The position numbers and the translations under genes are program-made. A DNA stretch of 21,236 nt from Paulinella micropora (Eukaryota; Cercozoa; Imbricatea; Euglyphida): positions 36,869 to 58,104 of the forward strand of contig BJOX01000080.1 in the NCBI GenBank assembly GCA_009731375.1. Direction: 5' to 3'. The notes below the pieces were generated by a model. The model saw nothing but the letters and a program-made list of their open reading frames with translations. It had not been told where the DNA came from and made no database searches. Positions within the stretch are counted from its first letter, which is position 1. Every line of letters starts with the position of its first letter. Of this stretch, positions 9,701-16,006 are shown in pieces.

Positions 9701-10418
9701 ATACTCGTCCGGATTTCAATTTAAAATTTAAAGTGATGATGCCCGTTATATCCGTCCGACTACTAACTCCTTTCAAGGTGCCAGATGATTTTTTCATATT
9801 AGTTTCTAACCACGCATGGTGTTTCGTAGTAAATTTCCGGCCGACAATATTAATATTCGCCATAGTATCATTACCAACGTTTATAAAGGTATTTAATGTT
9901 TCACAAAAAAGGTTCGTATAGCATAAAGCGTCTGGCCGGTGACTTTTTAAGGCCAATACAAGGAGCTTGTGTTCTAAAATCTGTATCCTTTTCTCGAGGT
10001 TCGCCTCCTCCTCCCTTTCCGCCGTTTTTGTAATGTCTTTTTGGGTATTGTTCACAGGCGAAGGATGATTGTCCTTGCTTTCTCTGTTTGAGACCGTGAG
10101 GAGAGGTTGATGTCCTCCATCCTCCTTGTCTATTGTCTGTCTCGGCAAGTTGATAAGATTAACTGCCGGTTCTATTCTTACTTTCTTCGGCTGTGGCTGC
10201 GACAGGCCCGCCTGCTTTCTCTTTGCCAGCGCTTTACTCGCCTGCCTATTAGCAGCATGCACTGTTTGTTGTCGTGATGGGTGTACTGGTATTGTACTAC
10301 CTTTGAGTTGGTCTGTGGCCTGCTGTGGGCTCTTAGACTCACTGGTACCCTTGGTTGGGACCTGCACAACGGTGTATCGTGCAATGCATGTTGTTCTGTT
10401 TTCTCCCTCCTTCTCTAG
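6774..10418 (-). CDS. Protease - reverse transcriptase - RNase H part of Pol
   Basis: The frame is open from the codon after the gag TGA (10,419-10,421) to TAA at 6,774-6,776. There is no in-frame ATG for about 184 codons; the first lies inside the protease motif at 9,861-9,863, so independent initiation is unlikely and readthrough from Gag is implied. A basic segment (QPKKVRIEP) occurs early and could be a nuclear localisation signal. The retropepsin-like region (about 9,580-9,900) has a normal distal half (VLLSYDQLATMNVVID) but lacks D[TS]G, the nearest match being DTM at 9,861-9,869. Then come about 270 unassigned residues. The RT contains LVPKPGGEWRLTVNY, VLPMGLKQAPGLFQ and the catalytic YIDD at 7,956-7,967. 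The RNase H shows TDAS, REALA and TDH acidic residues, then LPGKRNVVADSLSR. This is the replication enzyme of the element. Confidence 0.9.
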   Translation of the reverse strand, partial: LEKEGENRTTCIARYTVVQVPTKGTSESKSPQQATDQLKGSTIPVHPSRQQTVHAANRQASKALAKRKQAGLSQPQPKKVRIEPAVNLINLPRQTIDKEDGGHQPLLTVSNRESKDNHPSPVNNTQKDITKTAEREEEANLEKRIQILEHKLLVLALKSHRPDALCYTNLFCETLNTFINVGNDTMANINIVGRKFTTKHHAWLETNMKKSSGTLKGVSSRTDITGIITLNFKLKSGRVYRVDLYVVPEYHGSVLLSYDQLATMNVVIDCAAKRVIYGVEPGEEYTVDSLHAIDSYEALHLGVASEGKQVAITHAYEAYMPTDAVSKDGSNLSDKREAEVYTATVSTQWDKKSIDDLIEKRKEEIICMGKRCPSLARFEEGAGADVYITNGYCFHVKVEEKDRQEFIPRRRGRLPDIPAEDIKSFITEFWGDEPTWPRSLTEVKKCLRTLFENNKPYTVILPYNEKAIWAQEIRDRLIDHPIPVPSRKQHLVVACRLGTREQSSAYKRKLRDQDKLKLIPQAFTCFDGFYTRKAPLQYARLIDMLVGLAEDDEPDTATYEKTGMDDISEEELGLEEDRAPLKHHKRMSEEEFKAAIDEKLAGGAGTEKEKEVLKERLKANKMIFDPPQAGGFKPEDFTAVICKIPGAEPSPAPRRANLSIHEAKIAEEQARQLLDEDFIERSTSPIVSQPRLVPKPGGEWRLTVNYARVNKILEEERNPLPTLEEGRRVLRNAKLYSVIDLKNGFWQIPLDEKSRWLTAFVVGMEIYQWKVLPMGLKQAPGLFQKAMQSMLSSKYDDQTEGGFMRRRGQKAGEYAFCYIDDIIVYSNTMEEHIDHLTDIFRRIKLFGLKCNLKKCQLAKTSVTYLGYEISYNRVSISKEKREEIMSRQRPKNRTELHSFLAMAQYYSQFIPNWGATRAKLERMIDFGDFEKWDDEALEAYNTLKDLIYKDPKDGGLVLMMPDFSKQFVVDTDASKFAIGAVLQQEDEEKKLRPIMFISRKLCSAERNYCTRQREALAVVWALKRLREYLWGGPQFIVRTDHQNLLWLMNHEQTGRLARWQAFLSCFNFTMVHLPGKRNVVADSLSRLEFHSEVAALVSSAEMEDLSPDCTYEVHHIESMQMARGVRYNRSGLRHSPQGPDHGICCTAHVLEDAEWSYEAYENMKAEIKQEEIKQEAYAEPPQENKEELDENPERIGVQLEDGTIHIASPTAWRQ

Positions 10419-10421
10419 TCA
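10415..10421 (-). promoter_or_regulatory. Gag stop codon in UGA-CUAG readthrough context
   Basis: Read on the - strand, Gag ends CAA-TGA and is followed by CTA-GAG with the frame open into pol. UGA followed by CUAG is a known efficient readthrough context in eukaryotic mRNAs, and UGA-C contexts are used by several RNA viruses. Pol lies in frame and lacks an early ATG, so this site probably sets the Gag to Gag-Pol ratio. Activity is inferred, not shown. Confidence 0.65.
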
Positions 10422-13043
10422 TTGGACTACCTCAAATCTGTTACCTGAGTCGGCATCAGTGTCGGTAGTGGTTGCGCCTGATGTCGCATAGGCCTGTGGT
10501 GCTGAGGAACTCGAGCTTGAGCTCGAGCCCTCTGCCAAGCCCCCATCTCTGTGGTACGGGCGCTCTGCGCTGCCGTATCCACCTCGGCCAACCCATCTTC
10601 CTCCTCCTCTATCTTGAAATACACCTCTTCCTCCTCCTCTTCTCACAAATCCTCTCTCCCCCCCGCGAGTGTATGTGCCTCGTGCGAAAGGGGCTCCTCC
10701 TCCTCGATTGATTCCTCTCCCTCCTCCTCTTCCTCGTGTTCCACCTCTTCCTCTACTTGCGGCTTCTATGGCTGCCGTCTTCTGATCATCTCTAGCGAAA
10801 AGAGAATTGATCGCGTCAGCTAGTTCGTGGTCATGGTCCGCGACATCCTGTAATTTCCACCCCTGATCCTTGCGCAGTCGGCGCAGAACGGCGACGGTGT
10901 TGGTTTCGTCCGACCGTACGTTCTTGAGGAGTGTGTTTCGGATGCGGGTGTCCTCGACATCGTGGTTGTACGGGCATTTCTTATTTGTGTGTTTGAAGCA
11001 TTGTGCCCGTGCCCACCAACGAATACAAGGTGTGTTAGCTTCACGACTGTTCTCTCTTGGTCGCTTTCCTAGAGATCGTTGCGTATGTGCGGCTTGCGGT
11101 TGAGCAGAAGCCGATGCAGAACCGATCAAGGATGCTGTCTGGCTGTCGAGCCTCTGACAAGCGGTCATTACTTCGGTCCACAACATTTTTGGGCTCACGG
11201 CCTTAGTCGTGGCCTCAAAGACGCTCATCTCCAAAAAGTTCAAGTGCTTTACCTTGTCGAAGGTTTTGCAGTCTTGCATGAGCAGTGTGAGCTTATTTTT
11301 GTTGTAGACGTGCAAAGCACTGAGGAAATATAGGAGTATGGCTTTGTGGTTATAAAAGAGAGTGTACTGGGTGCCCACATTTGTTAAGACAGATGCAAGC
11401 TGAGTGACAGACTGCAACTGCTCCGATACTAAGTCGAAAATTTCAAACCCAATCAATGTGCCAGTGCACAAGTGTTGGTATCCACTTGCCTTAAAGTATC
11501 GAATGAGGGCAGCAATGGCCAGAGTACAACTCATCTCTGCATGTCCACCTTTCCTTGCTAGCTCCTCCTCTCCTCTGTACTTCTCGTAAGTTATACGATC
11601 AAAACCAGCTCCAAGGAGGGATCGATCACAGAGATGTTCTAGGACTTCATACTCCTGCTCCACCTCACACTGGTTTTGCTGGAAGCATCTGTCCATCTCA
11701 TTGAGCTTAGTCATGAGGGTCTTCTCTGTGTCAGCCTCATTGGCAGTGATAGCATAGAGCTTAAGGCCCCCTCCCCCAATTTTGATTTTAGCTAGGGCTG
11801 CCTGCAGCGCCTGCTTTTTCTTCTGGGAGTCAGTCAAGTTAATTACTGTCCCTCCCCCTTGGGGTCCTCCTCCTGTGGGTCCTCCTCCTGCTTTCTTGGG
11901 AGCTGGGTTAGATGTGGTAGGTGGAGCCGTTGGCTGTGGAGCCACCCGTGCTACTGCCATTGCCACAGCTATCTTCTCCTTCTGCTCCTTCTCCTCTTTC
12001 TGTCTCGTCTCTTCTTCTTTCACCTGTCGTGCTAGATGAGTCACGAACTGTGCAAGCCCTGTGGCACTAGAGAGGAAGTGTGCCTTTTCTCTCATGGAAG
12101 ACTTATCAGCTCTGTTATTATTTGGGATTGTTGTGAGAGGGCCTTTAATGAGAGTGTGATTCTTCGTGTGGGCCCATTGTTTCCATGTTGGTTTTTGCTC
12201 CTTCCCCTCAAAGAGGCCCTTATGGAGTTGTGTGAGGCGTTCAAGCACCTGACAAGACTGGTCAACCTCCTCGTAAACAGGATGTTGCCTTGTGTTGTCT
12301 TTCAGTGCTTTGTACATTTCGTTGTAAGCCCGTGTGAAGGCAGTTACAAAAGCCTCAAGGGCAAACTCAATGCCACTTTGGTTTCTACCTTCGAACTTTC
12401 TTTCTAGATTCTTGATATCAGTGGGGACACCACAGACAGACAGCCATGCTGCAGTTGTGCGTTTATTTTTCCACTGTATGTTTGTGCGTTCATAAAATTC
12501 CGCAACGAGCACAGCAGCGTAGAGTGTTGCAGATATGTCGTATATGTCGCACAGTGTAAGAGTGTCGCCATACTTGATATCCTGCAATGGCACTCTTTCG
12601 TGCTCAAACCTCACTTTGTTGAAGAGAGGCTTCGCAAGGCCGGGAATTTCGATCAGGAGGTTGCTTTGACCTTGTCCTGGTCTATTCCTTTTCTCGTAAG
12701 GAATGTAGATGTGTGTTTTATAATAGGTTGGGTAGTTAAGGAAGAAGGACTCTTCATCATCATATGTAGCCAACTGTTCCCATGTATTTGGGATATTCTG
12801 GCCAACATCCTCCATCTCTCTCTCTGCCTCTGTCAGTGGAGAGCCTCCAGTCTGACCTGCACTCGCTTCTTGTGCATTACCCCCCCCTGTCGACTCTACA
12901 TCGGCTGTATACGTATACTCCTCTCTCTCCTCTCCATCTCTATCCCCCCTCTCTTCTGAGTACTGAGTCTCCTGCTCCTCTCCTCCCTCACTAGGACCAT
13001 AATCAGTTGGTGTCACACCAGCCTGCTCATTCTCGTCTTCCAT
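10419..13043 (-). CDS. Gag-like protein with CCCH zinc finger and RGG tail
   Basis: The ORF has 874 residues from ATG at 13,041-13,043 to TGA at 10,419-10,421, without internal stops. The N-terminal 80 residues are acidic (E/D/G-rich). A largely helical region follows, then a K/E-rich coiled-coil-like segment (KEEETRQKEEKEQKEK, about residues 340-360), a Pro/Gly-rich linker (about 365-395) and a second helical block. Near residues 673-694 is a C-x8-C-x7-C-x3-H cluster (CIRWWARAQC, then CPYNH), close to a CCCH finger and unlike the usual CCHC knuckle of Gag. Residues 755-810 are RGG/GRGG-rich, a common RNA-binding composition, followed by a run of eight Ser. Position just upstream of pol and in its frame supports a nucleocapsid/capsid role. 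No sequence similarity to a named Gag family was recognised, so the call rests on context and RNA-binding motifs. Confidence 0.75.
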   Translation of the reverse strand: MEDENEQAGVTPTDYGPSEGGEEQETQYSEERGDRDGEEREEYTYTADVESTGGGNAQEASAGQTGGSPLTEAEREMEDVGQNIPNTWEQLATYDDEESFFLNYPTYYKTHIYIPYEKRNRPGQGQSNLLIEIPGLAKPLFNKVRFEHERVPLQDIKYGDTLTLCDIYDISATLYAAVLVAEFYERTNIQWKNKRTTAAWLSVCGVPTDIKNLERKFEGRNQSGIEFALEAFVTAFTRAYNEMYKALKDNTRQHPVYEEVDQSCQVLERLTQLHKGLFEGKEQKPTWKQWAHTKNHTLIKGPLTTIPNNNRADKSSMREKAHFLSSATGLAQFVTHLARQVKEEETRQKEEKEQKEKIAVAMAVARVAPQPTAPPTTSNPAPKKAGGGPTGGGPQGGGTVINLTDSQKKKQALQAALAKIKIGGGGLKLYAITANEADTEKTLMTKLNEMDRCFQQNQCEVEQEYEVLEHLCDRSLLGAGFDRITYEKYRGEEELARKGGHAEMSCTLAIAALIRYFKASGYQHLCTGTLIGFEIFDLVSEQLQSVTQLASVLTNVGTQYTLFYNHKAILLYFLSALHVYNKNKLTLLMQDCKTFDKVKHLNFLEMSVFEATTKAVSPKMLWTEVMTACQRLDSQTASLIGSASASAQPQAAHTQRSLGKRPRENSREANTPCIRWWARAQCFKHTNKKCPYNHDVEDTRIRNTLLKNVRSDETNTVAVLRRLRKDQGWKLQDVADHDHELADAINSLFARDDQKTAAIEAASRGRGGTRGRGGGRGINRGGGAPFARGTYTRGGERGFVRRGGGRGVFQDRGGGRWVGRGGYGSAERPYHRDGGLAEGSSSSSSSSAPQAYATSGATTTDTDADSGNRFEVVQ

Positions 13044-13068
13044 CTTATGTTATGAGAGTCACGTCTGC

Positions 13069-13089
13069 TTTTTTTTTTTTTTTTTTTTT
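13069..13089 (-). other. A21 tract in the gag leader
   Basis: Twenty-one consecutive T on the + strand, read as A21 in the element's sense, end 25 nt before the gag ATG. It may be a leader element or simply a homopolymer expansion. It could also mark an old poly(A)-mediated junction, in which case Gag would begin just inside it. Confidence 0.5.
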
Positions 13090-13840
13090 CCTCTGTTATT
13101 CTTATCACTCTATGCAACCTTCTTCTCCTTCTTCCTTTTCTCTGTTGAAATAGTTATGGGGCGTCAGGCCCTACACAGAGATAACGATAGTTTGGTCAAA
13201 AGAGCTGTTTTGTAGAAGTCAGTCTGTCGTCGGACAGTGCTTCGATATTTGTCTTGCTCTTGTGTGAGAGATGTGTAATCTCCTCTGGTTTCTGCAGAGA
13301 AAATGCAAGGAAAATGGTTCAGAACAGAGAGTGGGAGTGCTTTGCTCGTTTTTCCTCTGTCTGTGTGTTTGTCTGATGTTTGTTTCGCACTTGTCCTACT
13401 TGGCTTTATGCAAGCAGCAAGAGGGAGTGGAGTAGGTGTGGTCTGGTGTCTTGTAGAAGAGCACACAGAAGCCAAATGTGCACAAGGGCTAAAGGTTATG
13501 CCAGCTTGTGACAAATTGATCGCTTGTTTGTAAGTTTTTTTTGTTTGAGGACGAGTAGGAGTGTTTGTTTTCGTCTGATGTCTGTGCGACAAATCAGCGA
13601 AAAATAACTTTGTGCTTATCTGATGTCTGTACGACAGATCAGAAAAGAAATCAGCCTTTAGCTATGGACTCCAAATGTACTATCCCCAACGATAGCTCAA
13701 TGGAAGAGTAAGTCGGTAATATAACCAAACACAGTCCTCGAAAAAGAGAATGATGTCTCGTTATATTAGCTCAGTGACGCAAAGACAAAAAGCCGCCAAA
13801 AGACCAGGATCAAATTGGCATTTCAGACGTGTCCGGCCAG
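13090..13840. other. Non-coding region right of gag with short direct repeats
   Basis: No convincing gene is seen. The ORFs here are short and have no recognisable content. Two 24-nt direct repeats (22 of 24 identical) beginning TCTGATGTCTGT lie at 13,574-13,597 and 13,619-13,642, with a poorer copy from 13,372. This is where the 5' LTR and leader of the retroelement would be expected, but no matching sequence exists on the other side of the element, so I cannot define an LTR. Confidence 0.35.
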
Positions 13841-13848
13841 ACGAAATC

Positions 13849-13856
13849 TATAAATA
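13849..13856 (+). promoter_or_regulatory. TATA box candidate (TATAAATA)
   Basis: A consensus TATAAATA lies 232 bp upstream of the first ATG of the + strand ORF at 14,088. The distance requires a long 5' UTR or a spliced leader exon. It is a short motif in moderately AT-rich sequence, so chance occurrence is possible. Confidence 0.3.
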
Positions 13857-14087
13857 AGTTTTTTACCGGATAATTCAGGGGGTGATGTCCACAGTCAGGA
13901 TAAACCAACCGACCGTAGACTCTGCGGTAATAAACCGGCAAACAATAACAAGGGCTATCTGATAGAATCAATATTATGACACTTATCTGGTTATGATGCC
14001 TAGCGCACGGCGGTTTGGTTACTTGTGAAGTTCTTCGATTTTTTTGTTGGAAACTCAACGATTTTTTTTTCTTCGACTATCTCTTCG

Positions 14088-14312
14088 ATGCCTTCGAGAC
14101 GTCAACGACAGCGACTGCGACGAGACCAGAGCAAATGTTGCGACGATGGCGGTTTTTATACAATCTTAGAAGCAATCCCGTGGTTCTATGATGAACGAGC
14201 TCGAGTGTTCAACGAATTTTATTTTATTAATGAGACAGCTTTCCACCAAGAGGGTGAGGTGCTGGACAGACCTTCTACTGACACTTTAGCTTTCCACGGC
14301 GTGATAAGCTAA
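14088..14312 (+). CDS. Unrecognised small ORF, possible first exon
   Basis: ATG at 14,088 opens 74 codons, ending in TAA. The N-terminus is strongly basic (PSRRQRQRLRRD), followed by a mixed region (FNEFYFINETAFHQEGE). The same motifs recur in the next ORF in another frame (GRRSRRQRQ, DFIN, SHQKGDEL), and the DNA repeats too (TCGAGACGTCAACG at about 14,094 and 14,425). The two ORFs may therefore be exons of one gene or a decayed internal duplication. I do not recognise a family. Confidence 0.3.
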   Translation: MPSRRQRQRLRRDQSKCCDDGGFYTILEAIPWFYDERARVFNEFYFINETAFHQEGEVLDRPSTDTLAFHGVIS

Positions 14313-14365
14313 TTGAGCCTTCTACCTACGCTGCAGCTTCCCACCAGAAGGGTGATGAGCTGGCT

Positions 14366-14827
14366 ATGGTTACTGAAGATGAGAACCATGAGAACGTGCA
14401 TGTGTTCGACTGTACGGGAAGGCGGTCGAGACGTCAACGCCAGGCCCACGATGGACTGCCTCCGGAGTCGATTGCGACCGGAGATGACAGCAAGACAGCC
14501 CCTTCCATTTCAGATAGGCGTCATGATTTTATTAATCAGCTTGGTCTCGACAAGATGGTCGCAGACAACGACGCGGCGAGGAAGGTGGCTACGGTACCCA
14601 AGAGTGGTGCAGCTACGACAGCGGCTGAGATTCCTTCAATGGTGAAGCCTGCTATAACTGACGCGACCTGTGCGGTCGAGACTGCGTCGACGGTGGGTCT
14701 GTTCGATAACAGACCCCAAGCAGGGAAGCAAACTATTCAGAATACTGCTTGCCCTTTTTCATGGTGCAATATTGCACAGATGGTTGAGCATGGTGGCGCC
14801 CCGGATCAGGCTGCAGATGCCCAATGA
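14366..14827 (+). CDS. Unrecognised ORF, 153 residues
   Basis: ATG at 14,366 opens 153 codons, ending in TGA. The frame is open upstream to about 14,287 without an ATG. Composition is hydrophilic, with a basic SRRQRQ motif shared with the preceding ORF and a Thr/Ala-rich middle. A perfect 14-bp palindrome GTGCAATATTGCAC lies within it at 14,764-14,777. An AATAAA at 15,032-15,037 could be its poly(A) signal. No domain is recognised, and the ORF could be fortuitous. Confidence 0.3.
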   Translation: MVTEDENHENVHVFDCTGRRSRRQRQAHDGLPPESIATGDDSKTAPSISDRRHDFINQLGLDKMVADNDAARKVATVPKSGAATTAAEIPSMVKPAITDATCAVETASTVGLFDNRPQAGKQTIQNTACPFSWCNIAQMVEHGGAPDQAADAQ

Positions 14828-15031
14828 GTTGGCGAAGCGATTCCACCACCGCCTACGTGTCATCTGCCTTCGACGCCCAAGCGTGGACCCCCTCCCCTGC
14901 CTACCTCGCCCCCACCCACCCTACCAACGAAGAACATTGGATATTCGTCTCGTTTGGCAGAGCCAACTGGAAATGATGACAGCATTTTTGCTTTTGGCGT
15001 TGCCTCGTGCCCTTGTGGGGCAAACTTCAAC

Positions 15032-15037
15032 AATAAA
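15032..15037 (+). terminator. Possible poly(A) signal AATAAA
   Basis: AATAAA lies about 205 nt downstream of the stop of the 14,366-14,827 ORF and just before the change to purine-rich, AT-rich sequence. It supports a + strand transcription unit ending here, but such a hexamer is common by chance. Confidence 0.35.
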
Positions 15038-15371
15038 GGATTACGATAGGCAGGAGAGTTGTTTTCGACATGACGTTATAGGAGGGGAAGGAGGGAGATA
15101 TGATGAGAAAGCCTCTCACAAACAAACGAAAGACACCCAGACAGTGTCAAGAAAGAAAATAGAGACTCAGACAGAGAGAACTGAGACGAAAACACTCACA
15201 GAGTGAGAAGAGATTGAAAGACAGAGTGAGTTTGGAAATTTCGTTCAGACGAAAGAGAAAGTGAGAAAATTGTAGAGACACACACTTACACACCCACGCA
15301 AGGAGTAATAGACTCACAAGAAAGAAATGAGAGTGAAAGAGTGAAATATAGACAGATAGAGAGAGAGTAAA

Positions 15372-15435
15372 ATATATCACCGCGCAACATATCTAAGCAA
15401 AAAATATTAATTTTAATAACTATAATACAATATCA
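15372..15435 (+). repeat. Direct repeat, left copy
   Basis: This copy begins ATATATCACCGCGCAACATA and continues through TTTTAATAACTATAATA. It matches the copy at 15,565-15,630 closely, at an offset of 193 bp, with differences mainly in the A-run and the AT-rich end. The non-repeated spacer of about 130 bp contains a pyrimidine/purine inverted stretch around CTAG at 15,481 and a G12 run. Confidence 0.8.
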
Positions 15436-15499
15436 ACAACTTCCACCCCCTCCCACCCCTTTTCTTCTTTTATTCTTTTTCTAGAAAAAAGAAAAGAGA

Positions 15500-15511
15500 G
15501 GGGGGGGGGGG
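15500..15511 (+). repeat. Poly(G) tract, G12
   Basis: Twelve consecutive G on the + strand, followed by CCC. It is one of four long G runs within 2.3 kb, all on the same strand. Confidence 0.9.
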
Positions 15512-15564
15512 CCCACACATGACTACACCTTTACAATTACATATCCATAACATAGCATAATAAT

Positions 15565-15630
15565 ATATATCACCGCGCAACATATCTAAGCAAAAATATA
15601 TATTTTAATAACTATAATATAATATTAATA
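15565..15630 (+). repeat. Direct repeat, right copy
   Basis: Second copy of the repeat that starts at 15,372, same orientation, with the same CACCGCGCAACATATCTAAG core. A tandem duplication or short direct terminal repeats of a small non-coding insertion are both possible. Confidence 0.8.
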
Positions 15631-15876
15631 CTGAGCCGCTGAATACTAATTTAACATTTAATAATAATTAACAAGTGATTCGGCCAAATGTGGGGTATCA
15701 ATTTTTCCGAAATTGTCCTACAGGTGATTTTGCCCTTTTTGATTCAGACATTGAAAATGTGTTTTATTTAGTAAAAATATTCTTGAATAAGCTGAATAAC
15801 GTATTAAAAATGATTTGCCAGTTATATTAAAGCTAAATTGTGTCAATACATTGACTGATCCAGACACCTGCTGTGA

Positions 15877-15899
15877 GGGGGGGGGGTGGGGGGGGGGGG
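15877..15899 (+). repeat. Poly(G) block, G10-T-G12
   Basis: Twenty-two G interrupted by one T. It is an obvious quadruplex candidate and also a likely source of sequencing length errors. Confidence 0.9.
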
Positions 15900-15950
15900 C
15901 ACCGGGAGGAGTAAAAAAGAGAATACATTTTAATCACACAATACATTCTT

Positions 15951-15956
15951 TTTATT
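15951..15956 (-). terminator. Poly(A) signal of the Lys-rich gene
   Basis: TTTATT on the + strand reads AATAAA on the - strand, about 50 nt after the stop codon at 16,007-16,009. Position and strand fit the gene to its right. Confidence 0.55.
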
Positions 15957-16006
15957 TTTCAAATAAATCTAATTTTTAGTATTTTTGAGAAACTTCAACG
16001 CTCAAC

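Larger units (their letters stand above)
4947..13089 (-). mobile_element. Ty3/gypsy-type LTR-class retroelement, nearly intact, LTRs not found
   Basis: Three long ORFs on the - strand share one frame and give the order Gag, protease, reverse transcriptase, RNase H, integrase. Integrase after RNase H is the Ty3/gypsy order, as opposed to Ty1/copia. Only two stops interrupt about 2,700 codons: TGA at 10,419-10,421 and TAA at 6,774-6,776. No chromodomain was recognised after the GPY/F motif. No LTR pair, polypurine tract or primer-binding site could be identified. Fewer than 85 bases remain between the integrase stop and host-like sequence, so the 3' LTR is missing or the 3' end is truncated. 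The 5' boundary to the right of 13,089 is unknown. Confidence 0.85.
15080..15950. other. AT-rich and purine-rich intergenic sequence
   Basis: No gene is seen. From 15,080 to 15,370 the + strand is rich in GAGA/CAGA-like purine motifs. After that it is AT-rich, with a direct repeat and two poly(G) blocks listed separately. ORFs are short and interrupted. Confidence 0.6.

Noticed and set aside
10126-10491. + strand ORFs inside the retroelement (also 5,100-5,510, 9,415-9,921, 12,036-12,407)
   Set aside because: They are antisense to conserved Gag and Pol coding sequence and have no recognisable motifs.
13693-13765. A functional tRNA gene
   Set aside because: The A-box-like start and a weak D-arm are present, but there is no paired anticodon arm in the right place, no convincing B-box and no acceptor stem.
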